A stretch of DNA of 64,000 bases from Flavobacteriaceae bacterium MAR_2010_188 (GTDB lineage Bacteria; Bacteroidota; Bacteroidia; Flavobacteriales; Flavobacteriaceae): contig LT629302.1 in the NCBI GenBank assembly GCA_900104375.1, positions 1,890,001 through 1,954,000 on the forward strand, read 5' to 3'. The position numbers were made by a program, and so were the translations under genes. This document shows, one piece after another, positions 1 to 8,650 of the stretch. Under the pieces are notes generated by a model. The model was not told the origin of the DNA. It made no database searches and worked only from the letters and a program-made list of their open reading frames with translations. Positions within the stretch are counted from its first letter, which is position 1; each line of letters begins with the position of its first letter.

Positions 1-544
1 TAATCTCTTCACTCTGTTTTGAATTTAAATTGCCGGTAGGCTCATCGGCGAGAATCAATTTAGGTTTAGAAATTAAAGCTCGAGCAATGCCCACTAATTG
101 TTGCTGCCCACCACTTAGCTGCTGAGGGAATAAATCTTTCTTACCTACAATATTAAATCGGTCTAGCATATCCGCCACCAATGCTTTTCTTTCGGAAGAT
201 TTTACATTTTTGTAAAGTAGGGGTGTTTCGATATTTTCATATACCGTAAGCTCATCAATTAAATGGTAAGCTTGAAAGACAAAGCCAATATATTCTTTAT
301 ATAAATTAGATCTATGTTTTTCCTTAAGAGCATGCACAGGTTCGCCAAGGAAATTATATTCGCCTTCATCAAAATTGTCCAGCATTCCAATAACATTCAA
401 TAGAGTCGATTTCCCTGATCCGGAAGGTCCCATAATCGAAATAAACTCACCTTCCTCTATTTCTAGATTAATATCCTTGAGTAGAAATATCCGTCTTCCG
501 CCTGTATTGACCCACTTAAAGATATTTTTTAGTTGTAATAACAT
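1..544 (-). CDS. ABC transporter ATP-binding protein (MacB/LolD type), 3' end outside window
   Basis: Cytoplasmic ATPase that would drive FtsX/MacB-type permeases. The ATG is at 542-544 on the minus strand, and the frame stays open to the window edge. Visible motifs in order are Walker [10 protein letters not shown], the Q-loop region [18 protein letters not shown], the ABC signature LSGGQQQ and Walker [12 protein letters not shown]. The Q-loop spacing and the DEPTGNL motif are those of the LolD/MacB/FtsE subfamily. It lies 174 bp downstream of the permease at 719-3118, separated only by repeats, and is probably co-transcribed with it from the regulated promoter at 3172-3278. It is a second ATPase, distinct from the one at 24698-25375. 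The C-terminus, including the H-loop, is not in the window. Confidence 0.93.
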   Translation of the reverse strand, partial: MLLQLKNIFKWVNTGGRRIFLLKDINLEIEEGEFISIMGPSGSGKSTLLNVIGMLDNFDEGEYNFLGEPVHALKEKHRSNLYKEYIGFVFQAYHLIDELTVYENIETPLLYKNVKSSERKALVADMLDRFNIVGKKDLFPQQLSGGQQQLVGIARALISKPKLILADEPTGNLNSKQSEEI

Positions 545-550
545 GTTTTT

Positions 551-705
<155 letters not shown>

Positions 706-718
706 CTTCCACTTCAAT

Positions 719-3118
719 TTACTCTGTTCTCAAACTATCGGTTGGATTAGATCTTGCTGCTTTTATCGAATGAAAACCTACCGTTAAAAAGGTGATTGCC
801 AAAGTAATTATCCCTGCCGCAAGGAAAATTAAAACTCCAGGCTCAGTTCGATAACTAAAGTTGTTTAGCCACGCACGTGATGCCCAAAGGGCTAAAGGCA
901 TAGCAATCACTATGGCAATACTGACGAGAATCAAAAAGTTTTTACTGAGAAGAATTACAATATTACTTATAGTTGCTCCTAAGGTTTTTCTAATACCTAT
1001 CTCTTTTGTTCTCTGTACGGTGGTAAATGCAGCAAGACCAAATAGCCCCAGGCAAGCCAAGATTATAGCGATGCCAGAAGCAACTGTGAATAATTTCGAA
1101 GTCCGTTCTTCTGCTTTATATAAAGCGTCATAATCTTCATCCAAGAAATGGTAATTAAAAGGTTTTCCATCGACCCTCGATTTAAATACCGCTTCAATAC
1201 CTGCAAGGGTTTTTTCAACTTCATCGTCGTTTATTTTCAGCATAAATAATCTCGAAAAATCCCGGTTTAAGTACATCATTAAAGGCCCTACCGGTTCATG
1301 CAAACTCTGAAAGTTGAAATCCTGAACTACTCCAACAATCGGTCCTTGCCCCTTACTGTTTACAGTTTGCCCAATTGCTTCCTCCGCGGTCCAGCCAATT
1401 TGTTTGGCCAAAGTTTCATTGATAATATACGGTTGACGATAATTGGAGGAATTATTTGTGGTATCTAACAATGCGAAATCCGATTCAGTAAAATCCCGTC
1501 CGGCGAGCATTTTCATATCCAAGGTTTTAGTCAAATCTAAATCCACTGGCATTGCGTTGAGAGAAATGTCCTTTTTCCCTTGATCGGTAACTGCGGTTAA
1601 ACCATCGCCCCACTCCACGAACTCTGGTGTGTCATAAGACGCTGTCACCGAGATTACTCCGGGTGTCTGCTCAAAAGCATTTTTTAATGATTCAAAATTT
1701 TCTCGCATATTTCCACTGAAGGGAAGAACGACAACGTGGTTCTTGTCATATCCAATATTTTTGTTTTTCACAAAATCCATTTGTTGCATCACCACCAAAG
1801 TGTAGATAATTAAAAACACTGAAATGGCAAATTGACCGACTATTAATGACTTCCTAAGAAAACCATTTCCTCCGGTAGAGTTGAATCCTTTCTTAAGTAC
1901 ACCGATTGCTTTTGAACCAGAAAGAACCATCGCAGGATAAATCCCCGCAAGAAAGCTCACTACAACTGTAAAAAGCAAGAGAAGTAGTATCGGCAAAGGC
2001 CTTAGAAACTCAGAAGACTGAAAAGATGTGCTTGCAATTTCATTAAAATAAGGAACTAGGCCCATCGCCAAAATAAGAGCCAGAATTGCCGAAAAAATGG
2101 CTATCGTAGAGGTTTCACTTATAAACTGGAAAAATATTTGCTTTTTACTGGCGCCCATAACTTTTCGCATGCCTATTTCGCCGCTTCTAGAAGAGGACTG
2201 GGCCGTTGCAAGATTGGTGTAGTTTGCACTCGCAATCAATAATATCATTAGTGAAATTATGACGAAGATATAAATATTGGTCATATTACCGTTGGGTTCA
2301 AAACCAGCCAAATCCGATTTAAGATGAACATCGAGAAGAGGCTGAAGATGATAGTGGAGAAACTGATTGCCTTCTGCACCCGTTTGCTCCATAACCTGTG
2401 GAGAATCCATATAATTGTTGATTTTTTTCTCCAACCCAGAAATATTGGTCCCTTCTCCCAATAAAAAATAGGTCATCCAGTTAGCAGACCACCATTCTTC
2501 TCTTTTTGTATTTTCTCCGTAATTCGTGAATTGAGTAACGAAATCGAATTTTATCTGGGAATTTTTTGGCGCGTCTTTACAAACGCCAGAGACGCTCATT
2601 TCTTGCCCTCGAATATTCAAGGTTTTATTTATTGGCGATTGATCTCCGAAGTATTTTCGAGACATTGATTCGGTAAGTACAATTTTGTCCGGAGCATTTA
2701 AAACATTTTCTGCGCTTCCCTCAATTAGTCCGAAACTAAAAATCTTGAAGAATGCCGGATCCGCAAAAAGAATGCTATTCTCATCAAAAATTAAATTACC
2801 ATTTTTAACCGTACCACTACTAATATAGCTCCTTGCGTATTCTTCTATTTCGGGAAAATTTCTCTTTAGCTCTGGTCCTACCTTGGTGCCAGTAGAGGCA
2901 GTTTCACTCGTCTCATCCGACAGGTTATATTCCATTGTAGTCCTAACAATGCGGTCCGAGTTCTCGTTAAAAGAATCGTATTCTATTTCGTTATTGATAT
3001 ATAAGCTGATAAGAAGACATGAGGCCAATGCAATGGTTAGTCCTAGAATGTTAATGGTAGAATAGAGCTTATTTTTACTAAGACTTCTTATTGCCGTTTT
3101 AAGATAATTCCTGAACAT
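719..3118 (-). CDS. FtsX/MacB-type ABC permease, array member 1
   Basis: A 799-residue inner-membrane permease built as two MacB modules, each a membrane helix, a periplasmic MacB_PCD-like domain and FtsX helices. The first helix is in the N-terminal segment with NILGLTIALASCLLISLYI. The FtsX cytoplasmic motifs are SGEIGMRKVMGASKKQIFFQ (about residue 320) and KEIGIRKTLGATISNIVILL (about 710), and the tail ends NPTDSLRTE. MacB-family permeases couple ATP hydrolysis in the cytoplasm to periplasmic movement rather than carrying substrate through the membrane, and the substrate here is unknown. Unlike the other eight, this gene has its own copy of the regulated promoter (3172-3278) and is followed by its own ATPase (544-1), so it appears to start a separate transcription unit. 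Confidence 0.93.
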   Translation of the reverse strand: MFRNYLKTAIRSLSKNKLYSTINILGLTIALASCLLISLYINNEIEYDSFNENSDRIVRTTMEYNLSDETSETASTGTKVGPELKRNFPEIEEYARSYISSGTVKNGNLIFDENSILFADPAFFKIFSFGLIEGSAENVLNAPDKIVLTESMSRKYFGDQSPINKTLNIRGQEMSVSGVCKDAPKNSQIKFDFVTQFTNYGENTKREEWWSANWMTYFLLGEGTNISGLEKKINNYMDSPQVMEQTGAEGNQFLHYHLQPLLDVHLKSDLAGFEPNGNMTNIYIFVIISLMILLIASANYTNLATAQSSSRSGEIGMRKVMGASKKQIFFQFISETSTIAIFSAILALILAMGLVPYFNEIASTSFQSSEFLRPLPILLLLLFTVVVSFLAGIYPAMVLSGSKAIGVLKKGFNSTGGNGFLRKSLIVGQFAISVFLIIYTLVVMQQMDFVKNKNIGYDKNHVVVLPFSGNMRENFESLKNAFEQTPGVISVTASYDTPEFVEWGDGLTAVTDQGKKDISLNAMPVDLDLTKTLDMKMLAGRDFTESDFALLDTTNNSSNYRQPYIINETLAKQIGWTAEEAIGQTVNSKGQGPIVGVVQDFNFQSLHEPVGPLMMYLNRDFSRLFMLKINDDEVEKTLAGIEAVFKSRVDGKPFNYHFLDEDYDALYKAEERTSKLFTVASGIAIILACLGLFGLAAFTTVQRTKEIGIRKTLGATISNIVILLSKNFLILVSIAIVIAMPLALWASRAWLNNFSYRTEPGVLIFLAAGIITLAITFLTVGFHSIKAARSNPTDSLRTE

Positions 3119-3171
3119 ACTAAATCGTTTTTTTATAATTGCAACTCTGTACTAACTACAGATGAATACTT

Positions 3172-3188
3172 AGAAATATTGATGCCAA
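3172..3188 (-). promoter_or_regulatory. Sigma-54-like -24/-12 promoter for permease 1
   Basis: The minus strand reads TTGGCATCAATATTTCT. TGGCAT matches the sigma-54 -24 box (TGGCAC). After a 5-nt spacer comes TTTCT, against TTGCW at -12, so the -12 half is imperfect. The predicted transcription start is near 3161, about 43 nt before the ATG. The assignment rests mainly on the same TTGGCATCAA core occurring upstream of the adaptor gene at the same distance from the same activator sites, and on the NtrC-type activator in the window. Confidence 0.6.
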
Positions 3189-3239
3189 CAATGTAAACAA
3201 CAGATATTCAATAATTTAATTGAAATTGAATGAAAGATG

Positions 3240-3278
3240 TGTTCGTTTTTGATACAGTGGTTGTTCGAATATGTTACA
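3240..3278 (-). promoter_or_regulatory. Tandem 17-bp activator sites upstream of permease 1
   Basis: Two copies of an imperfect inverted repeat lie here, read on the plus strand as TGTTCGTTTTTGATACA (3240-3256) and TGTTCGAATATGTTACA (3262-3278). Their starts are 22 bp apart, about two helical turns, as expected for cooperative binding on one face. The nearer site begins 52 bp from the -24 box. The first 17-mer is identical to the one at 26919-26935. They probably bind the sigma-54 activator encoded at 27027-28367. Confidence 0.7.
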
Positions 3279-3393
3279 CTTTTAGTGGTAAGATTTTTTG
3301 GCCTAAATATGCTTCTTTTAATGAAGCAGGATTTCTGTTAATCAATGACAAATCCAGCGCTTCCACTTAAAAAATATTTACTTAAAACATGCT

Positions 3394-5826
3394 CTATTCT
3401 GACCTTAAGCTTTTTACCGGATTGGCTAGGGCGGCTTTTATTGCCTGAAAACTTAAGGTTGCGACCGCAATGGCAATTGCCGTAAGTCCGGTTAAAGCGA
3501 AAATCCACCAACTAAGATTTATCCTAAACGCAAAATCTTGCAACCAACCATCCATTGCCCACCACGCGAACGGAGCTGCAATTGCGAATGCAATAAGTAC
3601 AAGCTTTACAAAATCGATTGACATCATTGCAACGATATTCGGGATTGAAGCACCCAATACTTTTCGTATTCCGATTTCCTTTTTCCGTTGTTCTGCAATG
3701 TAAGTTGCAAGTCCAAAAAGACCAAGGCAGGCAATTAAAACCGCTAGAACCGAAAACGTCAGAGCGACCTCACCAACTCTCCTTTCCTGCTTATACATAT
3801 TCTCAAAAGATTCATCTAAAAATTCGTAGTTAAGAGGCATATTCGGAGCGGCAGCTTTATACTTTGCTTCTATAGCCGCGATGGTACTACTGATTTTTCC
3901 TGGGTTGAGACGATACGCTGCTTTCCAACTGTTATTGCCTAATCTAAAACTAAGCGCACCAACATTTTGTCGAAGAGATTCAAAATTGAAGTTTTTAACG
4001 ACCCCAATGACAGTATATGTTAGGATCTCATTATTCTTACCATTAGTGTAAAGTTTTTTGCCAAGTGGCTCTGTAAATCCAGCCAATTTCGCAGTTGCTT
4101 CGTTAATTACTATAGCGGTAGAATCTGAACCAAATTCATCTGAAAAAAACCTTCCTTCCAAAAGTTCCATATCCATGGTTTTCAGGTAATCATAATCGAC
4201 ATTCCAGTTTTGCATGTTGAAAGAATTAGATTCATCCATCACCGATGCCAGGGAAAAAGTATTATCATTTCTAGACGAATTTGAAACCGGTAAATAGCCC
4301 GCAAAACTTGCTGATTTTATTCCACTTAATGAAGAGATTTCATTCTTAACCGACTTTCTAGCCGACGAAGACAAGCCCATATTTTCTACCACCATCACCT
4401 GCTCCTTATCAAAACCAATCTTAGAATTTTGTATATGGTCTAACTGTTTATAAATGACAATAGTGCCAATTATTAGGATGATAGAAGTGGTAAATTGAAA
4501 AATCACAAGACTACTGCGGAAGTAATCTTTTTTAGAACCAGCATTTACTTTTCCTTTTAATACCGCAATTGGTTTGAAGGAAGAAAGGTAAAAAGCTGGA
4601 TAAATTCCTGCCATTGCGCCTACAATAAAAGGTAACGATACAATTAGGATTATATATAACGGACTTAGAAAAACGGACATACTTAGTTCTTTTCCAGCAA
4701 TACCGTTAAACCAAGGAATCAATAGCCAGACAAAAAAGACTGATATAATTAATGCGATAAGCGCCATAACGATGGACTCGGTCAGGAACTGCCAGATCAA
4801 GGATTTCTTGTCGGTTCCCATAACCTTTCTAATCCCAACTTCCTTGGCCCTACCTGCAGAACGGGCTGTAGAAAGATTCATAAAGTTTATGCAGGCGATA
4901 AGCAATATAAAGATTGCGGCGACAGAAAATATATAAACGTATTGAATGTTTCCGTTGGCGCCTAATTCTGGGGTTCTCCCAGATTTAAGATGGATGTCGG
5001 TAAGAGGAATCAATGAGTAGCCAATCTTGTTCCCACTTTTTTCGAAGTCGTCTATAGATTCCATGTTTAAAAATTGCTTTGCCTGAGGAAAGATATATTT
5101 TTCAATTACTTCATCAAATTTCTTGTTGAATTCCCTATAATCAACTCCGTCGCGCAAAACGATATAGGTATGAAAATTATGGCTTAAGTAATTTCCGAAA
5201 TCATAGGAAACGTTATCCATAGAAAACAAAAAGTCGTAACTAAAATGAGAGTTCTTTGGCATATCCTCGATGACTGCAGAAACTTTGTAAAGCGTCTTGT
5301 CATTATCGTCTGTCTCTATCATTTTCCCAAGCGCCTCTTTGGAGCTACCAAAGTATCGTTCTGCCGTAGTTTTTGTAATCACTACGGTGTTAGGTTCGTT
5401 TAAAGCAGTTTTAGTGTCGCCAGAAATCGCAGGAAATGTGAAGACATCGAAAAAAGTCGAGTCAACATGCGCAACTCTGTTTTCAGTGACAAACTTTTCC
5501 CCATTTTTAACCATTTTTGAACCGCTGGAAGCATATAATCTTGTGTATTGCTCTACCTGCGGATAATCCCTTTTTAAGGTTTCTCCCATTGGATCTGCAG
5601 TCACGGCCATATTCATATCTGTTCCTCCGAATCTGATATCAGAATTTATCCTGAAGATTCGTTCTGATTTCTGGTTGAATCTATCGTAACTCACTTCATC
5701 CAAAACGTACATCGTAATCATTAAAAAGCAGGCTAAACCCATGGATAGACCAACGACGTTGATTGCTGAAAATCCTTTGTGTTTCCAAAGATTTCTGAGT
5801 GCTATTTTAAAATAATTCTTGAACAT
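3394..5826 (-). CDS. FtsX/MacB-type ABC permease, array member 2
   Basis: An 810-residue permease with the double MacB-module layout. The N-terminus has a helix around NVVGLSMGLACFLMITMYVL followed by the DEVSYDRFNQ segment that is common to most of the array. The FtsX motifs are KEVGIRKVMGTDKKSLIWQF in the first half and KEIGIRKVLGASIPNIVAMM in the second. The tail ends NPVKSLRSE. This is the last gene of the long unit: downstream of it (3119-3393) comes the separate regulated promoter for member 1, with no clear terminator between them. Upstream, 229 bp of microsatellite separates it from member 3. It pairs with whichever ATPase serves the array, and its substrate is unknown. Confidence 0.92.
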   Translation of the reverse strand: MFKNYFKIALRNLWKHKGFSAINVVGLSMGLACFLMITMYVLDEVSYDRFNQKSERIFRINSDIRFGGTDMNMAVTADPMGETLKRDYPQVEQYTRLYASSGSKMVKNGEKFVTENRVAHVDSTFFDVFTFPAISGDTKTALNEPNTVVITKTTAERYFGSSKEALGKMIETDDNDKTLYKVSAVIEDMPKNSHFSYDFLFSMDNVSYDFGNYLSHNFHTYIVLRDGVDYREFNKKFDEVIEKYIFPQAKQFLNMESIDDFEKSGNKIGYSLIPLTDIHLKSGRTPELGANGNIQYVYIFSVAAIFILLIACINFMNLSTARSAGRAKEVGIRKVMGTDKKSLIWQFLTESIVMALIALIISVFFVWLLIPWFNGIAGKELSMSVFLSPLYIILIVSLPFIVGAMAGIYPAFYLSSFKPIAVLKGKVNAGSKKDYFRSSLVIFQFTTSIILIIGTIVIYKQLDHIQNSKIGFDKEQVMVVENMGLSSSARKSVKNEISSLSGIKSASFAGYLPVSNSSRNDNTFSLASVMDESNSFNMQNWNVDYDYLKTMDMELLEGRFFSDEFGSDSTAIVINEATAKLAGFTEPLGKKLYTNGKNNEILTYTVIGVVKNFNFESLRQNVGALSFRLGNNSWKAAYRLNPGKISSTIAAIEAKYKAAAPNMPLNYEFLDESFENMYKQERRVGEVALTFSVLAVLIACLGLFGLATYIAEQRKKEIGIRKVLGASIPNIVAMMSIDFVKLVLIAFAIAAPFAWWAMDGWLQDFAFRINLSWWIFALTGLTAIAIAVATLSFQAIKAALANPVKSLRSE

Positions 5827-5834
5827 GATGAAAA

Positions 5835-6054
5835 AGTTAGTTGTTAGTTGTTGGTTGTTAGTTGTTAGTTGTTAGTTGTTAGTTGTTAGTTGTTAGTTGT
5901 TAGTTGTTGGTTGTTGGTTCTTAATTTTCGTTTTCTTTAAACTACTATTTATAATTGCTACTGCTAACTGCTATTGCTAACTGCTAACTGCTACTTATAA
6001 CTGCTCACTGCTACTGCCTACTTGCTGCTGCCTACTTGCTACTGCAAACTGAAG
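5835..6054. repeat. TTGTTAG heptad array followed by CTACTGC-type repeats
   Basis: About twelve near-perfect TTGTTAG/TTGTTGG units (5835-5920) begin only 8 bp outside the ATG of permease 2. A degenerate block of CTACTGC/CTAACTGC/CTACTTGC units (about 5950-6054) runs right up to the stop codon of permease 3. The whole junction is repeat, with no CCTGCC palindrome. Confidence 0.85.
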
Positions 6055-6055
6055 G

Positions 6056-8455
6056 CTACTCCGACCTTAAACTTTTGGTAGGATTTGCAAGTGCCGCTTT
6101 TATAGATTGAAAACTTACCGTAATTAAGGTTATAAGCACAGCTCCCAACCCGGCTGCGAAGAAAATCCAAAACGATATATCCGTTCTATAGGGGAATTTC
6201 TGTATCCATTGACTCATAAAATAATAAGCAATAGGAGCAGCGATTAACAACGAAATAAATACCAACAACAAAAAGTCCTTACTTAGTAATAACCAAAGAT
6301 TTGTTAGGGTTGCACCGAGAACTTTTCTCACCCCAATTTCTTTGGTTCGCTGTTCGGCCACAAAAGAAGCTAATCCAAAAAGCCCAAGACAGCTAATGAT
6401 TATCGCCAGTATAGTAAAGACTCTCGCTAGGCTTGCAACCCTTTCCTCGGTTTCAAATTTCTTTGAGTATTCTGAATCAATAAAGTCATATTTAAAGGGC
6501 AAATTTGGAAAGTTCTTTTTAAAAGTTGCTTCAATCAATCCCAAATTCTCTGAAACACTCTTGTTAGGGTTTAATCTTAAATTATAATAGCTAGAGTTTC
6601 CATATTTATCAAAAACATATAAACCTTGCTTTACCGGTTCATAAGGGGATTGGGTAATAACATCGTCTACAACACCGATAATCTTTAAAGGAGGGTTCGG
6701 GTCTTCAACATCCTCGTCCTTTATATATTTGCCTATCGGATCTTTTAAACCCATATATTTTACCGCCGTCTTATTGATTAGTACCGCATTAGAATCGGTG
6801 GAGAATTCACGAGAAAAATCTCGACCTTCTATGATTTTCATGCCGGTTGTTTCAACATATTCTGAAGAAACCTCAGTCCAGGCAAAATCTTCTTGAAATC
6901 CTTCCGGTTTTCCATCCCAGGTATATCCTGATCTGTTGGACCAAATCTGTGTAGTTGGGCTACTAGATGTAGCCATTGCCACTGCACCGCCAGAAGAAAT
7001 AAATTCATTCTTCATGAACTCGGATTTACCTTCAAAGTCATTGCTCATTACAGGGATTTGTATTAATCCTGTTCTATTATAACCTGTTGGCCTGTCCTTG
7101 CTGTATTGTATTTGGCTCATCACAATTAAGGTTCCTATAATCAATGCTACAGAAACAGTAAATTGGGTAACCACCAAGATTTTTCTCGGTAGTGCCGAAA
7201 ATCTTCCAGATTTAAACGTACCCTTTAATACCTTTACAGGATTAAATGAGGATAAATATAAGGCAGGATAACTACCAGAAACAATGGCTGTAAATAGGAT
7301 GAACGCCAAGGAATAGATCCAGAACTCTATATTTCCCCATGGAAAATGTATTTCCTTGCTGGCCAAATCGTTAAATGAACTTAAGGATACTATTACGAGT
7401 ATCAAAGAGATTACAAATGCAATCGAAACCACTAGCAAGGATTCACTTAAAAACTGTCGGATCAATTGTTCACGGTTAGAACCGATTGCTTTCCTTATAC
7501 CAACTTCCATCGCTCTCTTTTCAGATCTTGCGGTACTTAGGTTCATAAAATTTATACAAGCCAAGAACAGAACGAAACCTCCTATGATGCCGAATAACCA
7601 AACATTTTCGATTCTACCACCGGCTTGGACTCCGTTTTCAAAATTATTTCGGAGATGCCAATCCCTCATCGGCAATAGGAAGATTCGAGGCGAAAACTCG
7701 GCATCATTAAGATTGGCCTTTTCCTTGGATTTAAGAATCTTAAGAGTTACTTGTTCCATGGTGGTGTTATCTGCAATTTGAACAAACATTTGAAACGAAT
7801 TGTTTCCCCACTGATCTGCCGCATTTTTTAGCCAGTCTTGTGTAGTTACATAATGTTTCCACGGCATAAGAAATTTAACTTCGTAAAGAGTACTTGTAAC
7901 GGGAAAATCCGCATAAACACTGGTCACCATCATATCGTCCACACTATTCACCTTAAGTATTTTACCAATGGGATTCTCATCTCCAAAAATTGCCTTGGCA
8001 GTAGATCGAGAAAGCATAATGGAGTTTTTTTCATCTAAACCGTTCTCCACGCCTTCAATAATGGTCGGTGCAAAGATTTTTAAACCTTCCTCTTGGATAA
8101 AATTCCCATCTCTGGAAATATTTTTATCACCATATTCTAAATATTTAGAATTGGTCCAAGAAGACATAGAAATATTCTTAAAATTGTCCTCATAGGATTC
8201 CCGAAATAAAAATTCCAGAGGGCGAGGAATAGCTGGGCCTGTATCCACTTGACCATTGAATGTTTGACTTTGCAAGACTTGGGCCACCGAGTCATAATTC
8301 TTAAAATCTGTGTCGAAACTCATTTCATCATTGATCCATAAGCCAATCATAACCGTAACCGCCATACCAATGGCAAGACCGAAGATGTTTATTAATGAAT
8401 AGACTTTATTCTTTAAAAGATTTCTCCAGGCTATTTTGAAATAATTTTTGATCAT
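6056..8455 (-). CDS. FtsX/MacB-type ABC permease, array member 3
   Basis: A 799-residue permease. It starts in the same way as members 6, 7 and 8 (MIKNYFKIAWRNL), with a first helix NIFGLAIGMAVTVMIGLWI. The first periplasmic domain differs from the others in the stretch following DEMSFDTDFKNYD, where the usual R-F/I-R motif is replaced by VAQVLQ. The FtsX motifs are MEVGIRKAIGSNREQLIRQF and KEIGVRKVLGATLTNLWLLL, and the tail ends NPTKSLRSE. Upstream, 195 bp of non-repetitive sequence contains a perfect 7+7 bp inverted repeat at 8490-8510. Confidence 0.92.
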   Translation of the reverse strand: MIKNYFKIAWRNLLKNKVYSLINIFGLAIGMAVTVMIGLWINDEMSFDTDFKNYDSVAQVLQSQTFNGQVDTGPAIPRPLEFLFRESYEDNFKNISMSSWTNSKYLEYGDKNISRDGNFIQEEGLKIFAPTIIEGVENGLDEKNSIMLSRSTAKAIFGDENPIGKILKVNSVDDMMVTSVYADFPVTSTLYEVKFLMPWKHYVTTQDWLKNAADQWGNNSFQMFVQIADNTTMEQVTLKILKSKEKANLNDAEFSPRIFLLPMRDWHLRNNFENGVQAGGRIENVWLFGIIGGFVLFLACINFMNLSTARSEKRAMEVGIRKAIGSNREQLIRQFLSESLLVVSIAFVISLILVIVSLSSFNDLASKEIHFPWGNIEFWIYSLAFILFTAIVSGSYPALYLSSFNPVKVLKGTFKSGRFSALPRKILVVTQFTVSVALIIGTLIVMSQIQYSKDRPTGYNRTGLIQIPVMSNDFEGKSEFMKNEFISSGGAVAMATSSSPTTQIWSNRSGYTWDGKPEGFQEDFAWTEVSSEYVETTGMKIIEGRDFSREFSTDSNAVLINKTAVKYMGLKDPIGKYIKDEDVEDPNPPLKIIGVVDDVITQSPYEPVKQGLYVFDKYGNSSYYNLRLNPNKSVSENLGLIEATFKKNFPNLPFKYDFIDSEYSKKFETEERVASLARVFTILAIIISCLGLFGLASFVAEQRTKEIGVRKVLGATLTNLWLLLSKDFLLLVFISLLIAAPIAYYFMSQWIQKFPYRTDISFWIFFAAGLGAVLITLITVSFQSIKAALANPTKSLRSE

Positions 8456-8489
8456 GATATTGGATATTTAGTAATTGAGTTAATGTTTC

Positions 8490-8510
8490 CCGAACAATCG
8501 TAATGTTCGG
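8490..8510. promoter_or_regulatory. 21-bp inverted repeat between permeases 3 and 4
   Basis: CCGAACA-ATCGTAA-TGTTCGG has perfect 7-bp arms and a 7-bp centre, and lies 35 bp upstream of the permease 3 start. No T-tract follows on either strand, so an operator or an mRNA hairpin is more likely than a terminator. It shares the TGTTCG half with the activator sites, but here the halves point outward instead of both starting with TGTTC. Function unknown. Confidence 0.45.
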
Positions 8511-8650
8511 TTTGGAGACATTATTTTTGATTATTTATTTTATAGTTTTAACTATATTAAACTTCTACTGCCTTTTGTATAACTACCCTCTATGCATATT
8601 AGGCGGACAGTCTGTAACTAATTACGCCTCCATCGCCTATCGCCTAATGC

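Noticed and set aside
7356-7781. 141-residue plus-strand frame inside permease 3
   Set aside because: It lies opposite a clearly coding FtsX region with strong motifs and is a shadow of that gene. The same applies to other antisense frames across the permease array.
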